A stretch of DNA of 64,000 bases from CAZNPL01 sp964574815 (GTDB taxonomy: Bacteria > Planctomycetota > Phycisphaerae > UBA1845), in assembly GCA_964574815.1 (NCBI GenBank), contig CAZNPL010000022.1, positions 1 through 64,000 on the forward strand. The letters run 5' to 3'. The number at the start of each line of letters is the position of its first letter. The first letter of the stretch is position 1. Under the pieces are notes generated by a model that searched no databases, was not told the DNA's origin, and saw only the letters and a program-made list of their open reading frames with translations. Positions 1 to 8,558 of the stretch are shown here, piece by piece. A program made the translations under genes and the position numbers.

Positions 1-653
1 CGCACCCCCGGGCACCGCTCAACAAGGCATTATGGTACGCTTGTTTTGGGCCTAGTTGATTCTGTTGAGTAGAGTCTGTAACACGCGACGTCATCGACTT
101 GACGATCGACTAGTTCCCCGGTTGACCACGTACACGAGTCGCCACGGCATTATCTCCGGATGATGCCGATGACGATTGATCTGCCAAGATCGGTTGGCCC
201 GTCGGCGGCCCTGCGTCGGTGAAGCGCTTGTAGAGATGCTCGTTCCAAGGGAAAGGCCTAAACCCGGTTAATCCCTTGAAAGTTCGTGAGAAGTCACTGT
301 TGTTGCTCATTTGGCTGTCCATATGCTCATTGATTCATTTCGCGTGGAGAGGCTACGGGGGTCCGGCGATTGGGAATAGGGGGACAATGGGCATCGAGAC
401 TGATCGTCCTCATGGTACTCACAATACTAACGATCGGAACGCTCTGCCAGTGCACAGCTGATTTGACACGTGCGATCCGACTCCTCGCTTGGTCGAGTCG
501 ATTCTGCTGTCGCACCACGGCGAGTCGTTTTCTGGCACTATAGGGTGAGACGATTAGTCAAGAAACTCGCAACTGAGTCTCTGCTTGACTCCGGCGGCGT
601 AGTTAGGGATATGTTAGGCTTTACGATCCTGCGGTCCACGGAGGAGATCGGCC
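1..653. other. No recognisable gene at left edge
   Basis: All open frames here are under about 70 residues, overlap one another on both strands and resemble no family I know. Base composition is less GC-biased than the rest of the window, which fits an old insertion boundary or decayed DNA next to the transposase remnant. A purine-rich ribosome-binding stretch (GGAGAT) sits just before the ATG at 654. I could not recognise a terminal inverted repeat for the insertion sequence. Confidence 0.5.
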
Positions 654-1427
654 ATGCCTGACGAGATACGCCCGAAACACCCGCTGCCCAAGATTCCCGA
701 TGTCGCCGCGTTCATGCGTCGCTTCGGAGTGGACGCAGCCTGTGCGGCACACCTGCGGGAAGTTCGCTGGGGTGCGAACCTGGAGCGGTTCATCTGCCCG
801 GACTGCGGACACGATCGCGGCTGGTGGCTGCCGACTCGCGGGCTGGTGGAGTGCCGTGATTGTCATCATCAGACCTCGCCGACGGCGGGGACGGTGTTCC
901 ACGGCGCTCGCATTCCGATCTGGAAGTGGTTTTGGGCGATGTATCAGGAAGCCCATTCCAAGAAGGGCATCGCGGCCATGACCCTCGCGAAGCAGATTCA
1001 GGTCTGCTACCAGACGGCCTGGACGATGCTCCACAAGCTCCGCGAAGCCATGCGTCTGCGATGCCAACATTATCTCCTGCAAGGACTTGTGGAGATTGAC
1101 GAGACGTATGTCGGCGGCAAGGAGCCGGGTCGCCCGGGGCGTGGTGTGGAGAAGAAAGTCCCCGTGGCCGCGGCTGTTGAGCTGGACGAGTGGGGCAAAC
1201 CCAGGCGGATCGCCTTGCAGGGCTTGAAGCGAGTCGATGCCCGAAGCCTGACGACGTTCACGACCCGTCACGTCGCGATGTGCCTCTTGAATCCCAGCGA
1301 TGCGCTCAAGAATTGCAGGCCGCCAACCGCAATTCGCCGGCCGGAGGACGGGGGATGCAAACCCCCCGCCCCCTTCGGCGGCGCGACGGAAGCATCTGGG
1401 CCGAATCGACCTCCCGAAGTTCACTGA
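654..1427 (+). pseudogene. Truncated IS1595-family (ISXO2-like) transposase
   Basis: The first ~215 codons read as an IS1595/ISXO2-type transposase. A zinc-ribbon carries two CxxC pairs (C48/C51 and C67/C70), followed by the helix-rich linker (WKWFWAMYQEAHSKKG) and the start of the DDE domain with its first acidic residue in VEIDETYVGGK (D149). Family members run to about 300-330 residues and need two further acidic or histidine residues. Here the frame loses similarity after about base 1295 and ends in low-complexity Pro/Gly-rich sequence, so the second and third catalytic residues are missing. The protein is therefore probably inactive. It lies directly upstream of an AbiE toxin-antitoxin pair, marking the left side of the defence island. 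Confidence 0.75.
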
Positions 1428-1555
1428 AAGTACAGTGATCGGAGTCGCCGTCATGTCGATCGGGTAGAAAACGGTCCGCATGACGCCGATTCTGGACGCC
1501 CTTGACGGCTGCGCCGCGTTTGGATAAAGATACCAGCAAGCGCACACAAGTGAAG

Positions 1556-1569
1556 GTGGTTTTATCCAC
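1556..1569 (+). promoter_or_regulatory. Small inverted repeat next to abiEi start
   Basis: GTGG and CCAC flank TTTTAT immediately upstream of the ATG at 1571. A GGATAAA at 1522-1528 is the inverse of TTTATCC at 1561-1567. AbiEi antitoxins are known to repress their own operon by binding inverted repeats in the promoter, so this is a candidate operator. That role is inferred from position only. Confidence 0.3.
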
Positions 1570-1570
1570 G

Positions 1571-2188
1571 ATGTCCAACAACGTCCCAGAAAAGGACCGC
1601 AGAAGGGTCCGCGAGCTTTGCCTGCAACACGGCGGCGTGGTTCGCACGGCACAGGTGCTCCGGGCGGGCGTTCATCCCCGAACCCTGTACGCGCTACGGG
1701 ACTCGGGCTTCCTCGAGCGTCTGGAGCGGGGCCTCTTCCGGCTGGCCGAGCTACCCGAAATCGGCAACCCGGATCTCGTGACGGTAGGGCTCAAGGTGCC
1801 TTCCGGCGTCGTGTGCCTGATTTCGGCGCTGGCTTATCACGAGCTCACCACGCAAATCCCGCACGAAGTGTCGGTTGCCCTTCCGCGCGGCTCGGAGCCG
1901 CCACGACTGCGCTTCCCGCCGATCCGAATCTACTGGTTCTCGGATCAAGCGATGACGAACGGGGTCGAGGAGCCAATCATCGACGGCGTGCGTGTGCGCA
2001 TCTTCGGGGCCGAGAAGACGATCGCCGACTGCTTCAAGTATCGCAACAAGCTCGGTCTTGACGTAGCGATGGAGGCGCTTCGCCTGTACTGCAAACGCCG
2101 ACGGTCGAACCTTGACGAGGTGGTGCGTTACGCAAAGATCGACCGCGTCGAAAAGGTCATGCGACCCTACCTCGAGGCGGTACTTTGA
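1571..2188 (+). CDS. abiEi: AbiEi-type antitoxin, copy 1
   Basis: A 205-residue protein with an N-terminal winged-helix region (residues ~10-60, pattern GGVVRTAQVLRAGVHPRTLY then GLFRL) and the AbiEi core ending in KTIADCFKYRNKLGLDVA and a C-terminal MRPYLE. In type IV AbiE systems AbiEi represses the operon and neutralises the nucleotidyltransferase AbiEii. The frame stays open further upstream, but ATG 1571 gives the usual family length and removes a non-family leader. The stop codon overlaps the TTG start of the next gene, so the two are translationally coupled. A diverged second copy lies at 7956-8558. Confidence in the family is high; activity is not shown. Confidence 0.88.
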   Translation: MSNNVPEKDRRRVRELCLQHGGVVRTAQVLRAGVHPRTLYALRDSGFLERLERGLFRLAELPEIGNPDLVTVGLKVPSGVVCLISALAYHELTTQIPHEVSVALPRGSEPPRLRFPPIRIYWFSDQAMTNGVEEPIIDGVRVRIFGAEKTIADCFKYRNKLGLDVAMEALRLYCKRRRSNLDEVVRYAKIDRVEKVMRPYLEAVL

Positions 2189-3105
2189 GCGCCAGGCGGA
2201 TAGTGAACACGGCCGCGTCGATACGCCAGCGGCTACTGAACCAGGCACGCACGAGCAATCGTCCTTTCAACGAACTCCTTCAGCATTACGCGATGGAGCG
2301 ATTCCTGTATCGGTTGTCGAAGTCGGAGTACGCCGGCCGGTTCGTCCTGAAGGGCGCGTTGCTGTTGCGGGCTTGGAGGGCACCGTCCGTGCGGCCGACG
2401 ATGGATATCGACCTGCTCGGGCGAATGAGCAACGCCCCGGCGTCCCTTGAGGCCGTTGTTCGCCAGGTATGCAAGCAACCCGTCGAGGATGACGGCTTGA
2501 TCTTCGACGCTGAAAGCGTGGAGGGTGCTGCCATCGCCGAGGAGGCTGATTACACGGGAGTCCGCCTACGGTTTCGTGGAACGCTCGGGACGGCGCGAAT
2601 CACGATGCAGATCGATGTGGGCTTCGGCGACGTGATTACCCCGGAGCCGTCCAAGCTGACCTACCCGACGCTGCTCGGGCACGAGGCGCCCGAACTGCTG
2701 GCGTACCCGCGCGAAACGGTCGTCGCGGAGAAGCTCCAGGTGATGCTGCATCGGCGGATGCTCAACAGCCGCCTTCGCGACTACTACGACATCTGGCTGC
2801 TGTCGCGGAACTTTGCCTTCGACGGTGCGCTGCTCGCGCAGGCGATCAAGAACACGTGTGCACGGCGCGAGACCGAAATCACGGAACATCCGTCGGGATT
2901 GAGCGCCGAGTTCGTTCAGGACCCGGCGCGACAAACTCAGTGGGCGGCGTTTCGGCGAAAGAGCAAGCTGGCCGACTCGCCGGAGAACCTGATCGACCTG
3001 TTGGAATCTGTGGCGGACTTCCTCGGGCCTGTCGTGCAAGCGCTGAGCCACGACCGTGAGTTCCGACTCTCGTGGGACCCGCCCGGCCCTTGGGAGCCTC
3101 GGTAG
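2185..3105 (+). CDS. abiEii: AbiEii-type nucleotidyltransferase toxin, copy 1
   Basis: A 306-residue member of the AbiEii/AbiGii family, the toxic half of AbiE. The polymerase-beta-like fold shows KGALLLRAW (residues 56-64) followed by RPTMDIDLLG with the metal-binding pair D74/D76. Later come MQIDVGFGD (141-149), the AEKLQVML helix (E182/K183) and SRLRDYYD (195-202), all typical of the family. Characterised homologues transfer nucleotides to tRNA or bind GTP and cause growth arrest on phage infection. The start is TTG at 2185, sharing bases with the TGA of abiEi (TTGA). A rare start codon plus overlap would keep toxin yield below antitoxin yield. The second copy at 8555-9421 is similar across its length. 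Confidence 0.88.
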   Translation: MSARRIVNTAASIRQRLLNQARTSNRPFNELLQHYAMERFLYRLSKSEYAGRFVLKGALLLRAWRAPSVRPTMDIDLLGRMSNAPASLEAVVRQVCKQPVEDDGLIFDAESVEGAAIAEEADYTGVRLRFRGTLGTARITMQIDVGFGDVITPEPSKLTYPTLLGHEAPELLAYPRETVVAEKLQVMLHRRMLNSRLRDYYDIWLLSRNFAFDGALLAQAIKNTCARRETEITEHPSGLSAEFVQDPARQTQWAAFRRKSKLADSPENLIDLLESVADFLGPVVQALSHDREFRLSWDPPGPWEPR

Positions 3106-3474
3106 TTGATGGTCCGGTGAGGCGCGCAGCCCAAGCGGTCGGTAGGCATACGCCGGGGCGCTGGTCCAGGACGAAACTGCGGTGGGGTCACGACGGTGCG
3201 GGCGTATGCTCCGCGGCCGGCGAGAACGGTGCCCGCGCGGCGCGACGGGTACCCGATCAGTTTCGGAGACGTTCGCCGGCGCCCTTCGTAACATGGTGCC
3301 GCGAAACAGGTTACGATCCTGAGGCTGGGGGCAGAATCCCCCCCGCCCGGTCAACCTGGCGTAGGGGTGCTCCGTCCTCCGGGGGCCGAATAGCTCGGTC
3401 TTGGCGCTCCGAGGTTTCACGAATTACCAAACTACCCGATGAATAGCCCTCGCGCCGGTGCCGAACCTTGTGTT

Positions 3475-3531
3475 GGTAATGTCCAGGCCTGTGAGTGTTT
3501 CGCAGAATCCCACGAAAATCCCGCGCGTCTG
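3475..3531 (-). repeat. 57-bp direct repeat, left copy
   Basis: This stretch matches 9520-9576 at 50 of 57 positions in the same orientation. Both contain CCAGGCCTGTGAG, CGCAGAATCCCA and then ATCCYGCGCGTCTG. On the minus strand the last part reads AGACGCGCGGGATT, the D-arm to anticodon-stem segment of tRNA-Leu. The two copies are 6045 bp apart and bracket the primase-helicase, the CcbP-like gene and the second AbiE pair, so they are candidate attL/attR-type sites. I found no integrase gene. Confidence 0.65.
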
Positions 3532-3532
3532 G

Positions 3533-3553
3533 TTACGCTATATTTACGCTATA
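3533..3553 (+). repeat. 21-bp repeat, left member
   Basis: TTACGC-TATATTTACGC-TATA is repeated at 3799-3819 with two differences out of 21. The unit contains TACGC twice, 11 bp apart. It begins 2 bp after the 57-bp direct repeat. Possible recombinase arm or core sites, or decayed element ends. Function unknown. Confidence 0.5.
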
Positions 3554-3619
3554 ACGCGTAATTCTTGGCGTTTTTTGGGTTCAAATCGGCGTTTTTGAGG
3601 CAGAATCGCCTATAGGCCA

Positions 3620-3660
3620 GATTTTGAATCCCGCGCGTCTGCCAATTCCGCCACTCCGGC
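3620..3660 (-). pseudogene. tRNA-Leu(CAA) 5'-half fragment
   Basis: Read on the minus strand from 3660, the sequence starts GCCGGAGTGGCGGAATTGGC and continues AGACGCGCGGG then ATTCAAAATC. That is the acceptor 5' strand, the D-arm and the anticodon stem and loop of a tRNA-Leu with a CAA anticodon. After 41 nt the match ends: there is no long variable arm, no T-arm and no acceptor 3' strand (CTCCGGC) downstream. It is a truncated tRNA, as left by integration or deletion in a tRNA gene. A second fragment lies at 9561-9595. Confidence 0.75.
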
Positions 3661-3666
3661 TTATTG

Positions 3667-3679
3667 ATCCCGCGCGTCT
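3667..3679 (-). repeat. Third copy of tRNA-Leu core (ATCCCGCGCGTCT)
   Basis: The 13-mer ATCCCGCGCGTCT occurs at 3518-3530, 3628-3640 and 3667-3679, with a one-base variant at 9563-9575. This copy lacks the acceptor and D-arm part and lies 6 bp beyond the 5' end of the tRNA fragment. It suggests repeated recombination at the same tRNA segment. Confidence 0.55.
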
Positions 3680-3798
3680 CATGATCGTACCGTTGTTGCT
3701 GCCGGACGCAACGGGCGCGGAAACGGCATTTTCGGTGCAGAAAAGCCGGCTTTGATGCTCGGATGGTACGACCTCTCGGCACGGGCCGATGCGAGCGC

Positions 3799-3819
3799 TT
3801 ACGCTGTATTTACGCAATA
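3799..3819 (+). repeat. 21-bp repeat, right member
   Basis: Near-identical partner of 3533-3553 (19 of 21 positions). Together the two flank the tRNA-Leu fragments, 266 bp apart. Function not known. Confidence 0.5.
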
Positions 3820-4054
3820 GAAATTGGCTCCGAGCAGACGTCAGGTACCCGTCCGGTGAAACCCGTCTTGTCGGTGCCCGTATCCTGGGAGCCTGATCTC
3901 AACGCTCGTCGCCTTCCGAAGCAGACAGTTTTGCTCGCGCCGTCCCAAGTCGCAGGTACCGGATTCGGTGGCGCTGGTGTTCTTCTCGAGTCTGAGAGCG
4001 ACGCGCGAGGCAACGGCGGTGTCGACCTGACGGGACGCAACACCTGGCGGTTCC

Positions 4055-6925
4055 TCACGATTGCGATCGCCGGCGGTGTGATAGCGTCCTGAGGATTGTA
4101 TCCAGGATCTCGCTGAGGCGCTTGCCCACGTCCTCGGCGAGGAATCGCAGCACGAAATAGCCGTGCTCCTGGAGCAAGGCGTCCTTGCGCCGGTCGCGGC
4201 GATAGGCATCGGTGTCGGCCAGGTGCTGCCCACCGTCCAGTTCGACCACGATTCGCAGATCCCTGCAGAGCAGATCCACTTCCATTCGCCCCCGCCCGTC
4301 AAAGGCGATGGGCAGCTCGACATTCAGGTGGAACCGTCCTCTCGTTTCGGGCAGTGATTCGAGGCGACGATACAGGAACGCCTCCGTCGCGCTTCGTGCA
4401 CGGTCGATGCCTTCCGCGCCCGGATGGACCGTACGCGACACATGGACGAACAGATTCGCCAGCGGCGAATCAACGCCGTCGCGAACCAACCGCTGGACAC
4501 TGGCCGCATAGTCCTGTTTCCAATCGGGGTCGACAGGAAGGGGTACGTCGGCCGGCCAGCCCGGCACAGCACTCGCCGGCAGTAGCACTTTGTAGCCCAC
4601 GGCTTCGTATCCGCGGCAGCGTCGGTCGAACATCCTCGCCAGCATCGACACATTCAGGTCGGCGTAGTCGTACACGCGCACTTCGCGCTTTTGATCGTGC
4701 AGCCGGTGCAGCCGCCCGGCATACTGTGCAATCGTCCCTCGCCATGACACCGGAAGTGTCAAAAACAACGTGTCCAACCGCGCATCGTCAAAACCTTCTC
4801 CAATGTATCGCCCCGTGGCCAGAAGTACCCGTTCCTCGGGCTCAGGGATGCCCGCGAGTTGAGCGTTGACCGCATCGAGCTCCTTCTTTCGCATGCCGCC
4901 TCGAAGCACAATCAGGTTGTGGATTCCAGGCGAAAGTCGCTCTGTCAGCCGATCGAGGTGCTCGTTACGTTCGGTCAGCACAATGGGCGAGCGGCCTTCC
5001 CGGACGACCTGCACCACGTCCTCGCAGATTTGCTGGTTGCGTGCTTCGTCAGCCATCAGTTCGCTGTACAGTTCGTGAAACTGGCGCCGGGCGCCCGGAT
5101 TGGCAGGTCGCTGTGGACGGAAGGCAGTGGGACGCACCACCACGGTATGTTCAAACGGCCTCGCGGATGCCTGTTTCTTCGCGTCAACACGATGGCGTAT
5201 CTGTCCGCACTGCATGAAGATGATAGGGTGGTGGCCGTCCTTGCGGGTTACCGTTGCAGATAAGCCGGTGACGAATCTCGCCTTAGCCCGCCGGGCCACC
5301 TGTTCAAAGCTGTGGGCTGACAGATGGTGGCACTCGTCCACGATGAGATGACCATATTCCCCAACGCGGTCATCCACGACACCCTTGCGCACAAGGCTCT
5401 GAATGATCGCCACATCCAGCGCGCCGGTCGGCTTCTTGCGTCCACCACCTATCCGCCCGATAGCCTCGACGGGGAGCCCCAAGAACAGGGACAACCGCTC
5501 CAACCACTGCTCCAGAAGCTGGCGGCGGTGCACAAGAACCAGGGTGTTGACACCGCGCTGCGCGATGAGCCACGCGGCGATCACGGTCTTCCCAAAGGCC
5601 GTGGTGGCAGACAACACTCCCGTGTCGTGTGCGAGCATGGCATCTGCCGCAGCCTGTTGGTCTGGTCGCAGCTCGCCTTGGAAGGCAACATCCAGGGGTA
5701 TGCCATCGAACCGCTCATCCCGAATGACTGCGCCGATCTTAAGGTCGGTCAGAAGCTTTTGCGCGTCGTCCAGGCAGCCGCGAGGCAAGCCGATGTGGCG
5801 CGGATGGTCCTCAGCACACGCAATGATTCTTGGTTTGCCGTACGTTGGCAGACGCATCGCCTGGGCTTTGTAGAACTCCGGGTTCTGAAAGGCGGCCAGA
5901 CGAAGCAGCCGATTCCGTAGACCTGCGGGCAACACATCTTTGGCGATGTAGACCTCGTTTCCGAGAATCAGTTCCACGCTATTCGGCAGTGGACCGATGA
6001 GCGGCGATTCTCTTCGACGCCGGGAAGCCGGCGCCGTCCAAGGTGCCGGGTCGTCCTCGTCGGGTAAGGCGAGGCGTACTCCGACAACACGCCCTCTCCT
6101 CTCGGCGTCATGGACAATCTCCTCGGCCTCGGAACGACCGAGTTTGCGAACCGCCGAGAGGAATGCCCACTGATCGGAATGAGGGGCGAAATCACCATCG
6201 AGAAAGACGCTGTTCCCGTGCTGCCGCGCCTTTTTCTGAAGGGGAAGCGCGATCAGATTCCCGAACCCGCCCTGGGGCAGCGTGTCCTGATTGGGGAAGA
6301 ACCGGTCATACGAATCCAATCCAATGTCCGGGCGGCGTTCCATGGTCTCGGTCAGAATGTGCGAGCCGAGCTTGCGTGCGATGCCGGCCGAGATGGCTTC
6401 ATCGAAGAACAGCCAGATGTGTCCGCCGTTGCCGCTGCGCGATCGCTCGAGTGCGGCCGACAGATGCATGGAGTCACACGTCTCCAGGAATGCCCCTGTG
6501 TCCTCGCGCCAATGGGTCTTATCGAAATCGACGGACAGGAAGAAGCAGGTTTCGTCCTGGAGCATTGGATAGACGCCCATGACGAAGTCACGGCCGGCGT
6601 CATCCTGGCCGGCGAGATGCCGGCGGATTACTTCGTCCGTGATCGGGAGGAAGCGGCGGTGGGGGCACTCCGTGCACTTGACCCTCGGCTTTTCACAAAC
6701 GCCTCGGACCCATTCATTCGCGCAGGCAGGCTGGTAGCCTGCTTTGCGAGTCCTGCGGCTCTCGAAACGGCGAGGATAGACATCCTCGCGCCCGCGAAAG
6801 AGCGATCGGAAGAGAGCAACCTTCGCTTCCGCTGAGGATTGGTGATCGACGAGGCTCGCCATCATCTTCAGTTTCAGTCGCCAATCAGTCCTCACCCGCT
6901 GAATGCGCCGCTCGCAAATCTGCAT
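4055..6925 (-). CDS. TOTE-type primase-SF2 helicase-DUF559 nuclease
   Basis: A single 956-residue chain with three enzyme modules. Residues ~35-290 look like the archaeo-eukaryotic primase domain of TOTE conflict systems: SLFRGREDVY, a CTECPHR segment and LPITDEVI lead to the catalytic SVDFD (D133/D135), SGNGGHIWLFF (H169) and GFGNLIALPLQ. Residues ~415-750 are a superfamily 2 helicase: Walker A in TTAFGKTVIA, DECHH (530-534), LSATVT and motif VI QYAGRLHR (734-741). Residues ~846-956 are a DUF559/Vsr-like nuclease with EVDL and VELDGGQH. Such systems are thought to act against invading DNA. The CcbP-like gene lies 24 bp upstream on the same strand, so the two are probably co-transcribed. ATG at 6925 is used; an internal Met at residue 21 or 22 is possible. 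All key motifs are intact. Confidence 0.85.
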   Translation of the reverse strand: MQICERRIQRVRTDWRLKLKMMASLVDHQSSAEAKVALFRSLFRGREDVYPRRFESRRTRKAGYQPACANEWVRGVCEKPRVKCTECPHRRFLPITDEVIRRHLAGQDDAGRDFVMGVYPMLQDETCFFLSVDFDKTHWREDTGAFLETCDSMHLSAALERSRSGNGGHIWLFFDEAISAGIARKLGSHILTETMERRPDIGLDSYDRFFPNQDTLPQGGFGNLIALPLQKKARQHGNSVFLDGDFAPHSDQWAFLSAVRKLGRSEAEEIVHDAERRGRVVGVRLALPDEDDPAPWTAPASRRRRESPLIGPLPNSVELILGNEVYIAKDVLPAGLRNRLLRLAAFQNPEFYKAQAMRLPTYGKPRIIACAEDHPRHIGLPRGCLDDAQKLLTDLKIGAVIRDERFDGIPLDVAFQGELRPDQQAAADAMLAHDTGVLSATTAFGKTVIAAWLIAQRGVNTLVLVHRRQLLEQWLERLSLFLGLPVEAIGRIGGGRKKPTGALDVAIIQSLVRKGVVDDRVGEYGHLIVDECHHLSAHSFEQVARRAKARFVTGLSATVTRKDGHHPIIFMQCGQIRHRVDAKKQASARPFEHTVVVRPTAFRPQRPANPGARRQFHELYSELMADEARNQQICEDVVQVVREGRSPIVLTERNEHLDRLTERLSPGIHNLIVLRGGMRKKELDAVNAQLAGIPEPEERVLLATGRYIGEGFDDARLDTLFLTLPVSWRGTIAQYAGRLHRLHDQKREVRVYDYADLNVSMLARMFDRRCRGYEAVGYKVLLPASAVPGWPADVPLPVDPDWKQDYAASVQRLVRDGVDSPLANLFVHVSRTVHPGAEGIDRARSATEAFLYRRLESLPETRGRFHLNVELPIAFDGRGRMEVDLLCRDLRIVVELDGGQHLADTDAYRRDRRKDALLQEHGYFVLRFLAEDVGKRLSEILDTILRTLSHRRRSQS

Positions 6926-6949
6926 CTTGGGTCAGTTATGGCGTTTTCT

Positions 6950-7330
6950 TCACAACTCGTAACCCATCGCTGTCCAATAATGCCAATCATCGATGGCCTG
7001 TATTGTCTGTTCATCCGTATCCCTGGAGGGTTGCAGTTGAGACAAGGGCACGGCCAGACCATCTTTCCTATCCCAGCGCATGGTCACGAACATCTCGTGC
7101 AAACACTCGTCTTCCCCCGGCATTCCGACGACTTCGACTTCATCTCCTACTCGTAAAGGAGAGATCGCACGGTGCGCAATACAGCTTGCAGTAAACGGAA
7201 AACGGAGTTGCTCTTCGAGGTAGGAATACCATGCCGTGGCCTGCTCACCTGGGTCGTGAGCGTCCACTACAATCTCCATTGCAATGCGATCCTCGCGTTG
7301 CCGGTCTCGCTTTGGCTTCGTCTTCGCCAT
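6950..7330 (-). CDS. CcbP-like calcium-binding protein
   Basis: A 126-residue acidic protein resembling the cyanobacterial calcium-binding protein CcbP family: AMEIVVDAHD, ATAWYSYLEEQLRFPFTASC, then a small barrel-like part (LRVGDEVEVVGM) and a C-terminal IDDWHYWTAMGYEL. CcbP binds Ca2+ through acidic surface patches rather than EF-hands. ATG 7330 is chosen because GGAGGG precedes it at good spacing; an in-frame ATG at 7369 is the alternative. It precedes the primase-helicase gene by 24 bp in the same direction. The pairing suggests a role within the conflict system, such as regulation or cofactor sensing, but that is inference. Confidence 0.75.
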   Translation of the reverse strand: MAKTKPKRDRQREDRIAMEIVVDAHDPGEQATAWYSYLEEQLRFPFTASCIAHRAISPLRVGDEVEVVGMPGEDECLHEMFVTMRWDRKDGLAVPLSQLQPSRDTDEQTIQAIDDWHYWTAMGYEL

Positions 7331-7955
7331 GACATCCCTCCACATGCCGGCCCAGTCCTGAAAAGCCACCGTCCATTAGGCGCCCAAGCGCGGGGACCCG
7401 AACGCGAGCCGAAGAAGGCGCCCGCGCGAGACGCAAGCCAGGCGCCTCCCGCTTCACGGTGTCAGCCAGCTTCCTGCGGCCCACGATGCCCTCGGCGTTC
7501 AACGTTGCCGGCTTTCACATGGCAGTCAAGATGTCGCTTGCCAACACCCTGCGTCTGAACAATGTGCGATAGTCTTTGCCGGACAGCTGGCCTGCCGCGG
7601 TAGGCCATGCGCAAAGGTCCAAAACTCTTGGACCATTACGCGCATTCACGACGTCCGCGTTTATCCGTGCCACGAGCCACGCCTCACAGTGAGACAAGTG
7701 GTAGGGACGCCATGGCCGAGCCTGGGGACCCGCGGTGGCCGACATCCTAAAGACTGAGCCACGACCCTGAAAGGGCCTTTCAAACGCCCCGGGGGCGCAT
7801 CCGGACGTGCCGAAGATGTAGAGAACCGGCCCGACGGCAACCCCGCTGCCAGCAACTCGACCCCGAACAGGTCCTATAAGCACATGACCTCCGGGCACCG
7901 CCAAGCCTTGTGTAAAAAGATTGACATATGCGATCAAGTGCCGACAATTGTACAC
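7331..7955. other. Divergent intergenic region, no gene recognised
   Basis: The stretch lies between the CcbP-like gene (minus strand) and the second abiEi (plus strand). Open frames here are overlapping shadows without recognisable motifs. The right end carries a strong promoter-like sequence for abiEi, listed separately. The rest may be decayed coding DNA, but I see no family signature. Confidence 0.5.
7921..7951 (+). promoter_or_regulatory. Promoter and palindrome before abiEi copy 2
   Basis: A perfect TTGACA (7921-7926) is followed 16 bp later by GACAAT (7943-7948), a four-of-six match to a -10 box. The palindrome ACAATTGT (7944-7951) overlaps the -10, a good place for an autorepressor such as AbiEi to bind. 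Transcription would start around 7955, at or next to the ATG (7956), which predicts a leaderless or nearly leaderless mRNA. A related GCGACAACTG occurs just inside the gene (7959-7968). Confidence 0.45.
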
Positions 7956-8558
7956 ATGGCGACAACTGACCGCAGCCGAGTGCTGGAACTCGTTCGAGAA
8001 GCCGGCATTGTGCGCGTTCGCGACCTCCGGGCGCACGGGCTGCACCCCGAACACCTTCGTCGTCTTGCGGCCGAGGGACTGGTCGAGAGAATCGCGCGCG
8101 GCGTTTACGCGCTGGCCGAGGCCGAGCCGACCGCAAATCACTCGCTGGCCCAGGTGGCGAAAAAGGTCCCTCATGGCGTGGTGTGCCTGCTCTCGGCTTT
8201 GCGATTTCATGAGGTCGGAACGCAAAGCCCATTCGAGGTGTGGCTGGCCATCGACCGCAGAGCCCGGAAGCCGAGCCTCGCCATTCCGAAGGTGCGAATC
8301 GTCCGGTTCTCCGGCGCGGCACTGACTGCCGGGGTCGAACGGCACCGCATCGAGGGCGTGTCGGTTCCGGTCTACTCCGTGGCCAAAACGGTCGCCGACT
8401 GCTTCAAGTATCGCCACAAGATCGGTCTTGACGTCGCCCTGGAGGCGCTACGCGAAGGGCTACGGGAACGTCGATTCACGCATGACGAACTCTGGAAACA
8501 CGCGAAGGTCTGCCGCGTAGCGAGCATCATGCGCCCCTACCTGGAAACGATGGCGTGA
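7956..8558 (+). CDS. abiEi: AbiEi-type antitoxin, copy 2
   Basis: A 200-residue AbiEi antitoxin with the same plan as copy 1: winged-helix N-terminus (EAGIVRVRDLRAHGLHPEHL, then GVYALAE), a central PHGVVCLLSAL and the C-terminal KTVADCFKYRHKIGLDVALE plus MRPYLE. The two antitoxins differ clearly in the middle and C-terminus, so they may be specific for their own toxins. ATG 7956 was chosen over upstream in-frame starts because it gives family length and follows the promoter-like element directly. The stop overlaps the GTG start of the toxin gene. Confidence 0.88.
   Translation: MATTDRSRVLELVREAGIVRVRDLRAHGLHPEHLRRLAAEGLVERIARGVYALAEAEPTANHSLAQVAKKVPHGVVCLLSALRFHEVGTQSPFEVWLAIDRRARKPSLAIPKVRIVRFSGAALTAGVERHRIEGVSVPVYSVAKTVADCFKYRHKIGLDVALEALREGLRERRFTHDELWKHAKVCRVASIMRPYLETMA

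Larger units (their letters stand above)
3106..4054. other. Non-coding junction with integration-scar-like repeats
   Basis: No gene is supported between abiEii copy 1 and the 3' end of the primase-helicase gene. The first part (3106-3474) shows nothing recognisable. The middle (3475-3820) holds a copy of a 57-bp direct repeat, a tRNA-Leu 5'-half fragment, a third short copy of the tRNA core and a pair of 21-bp near-identical repeats, each listed separately. The last part (3821-4054) shows nothing recognisable. Confidence 0.6.

Noticed and set aside
3575..3592. GGTTCAAATC on the plus strand as a tRNA T-arm
   Set aside because: It lies on the opposite strand to the tRNA-Leu fragment and has no matching D-arm or acceptor stem, so no intact tRNA is supported.
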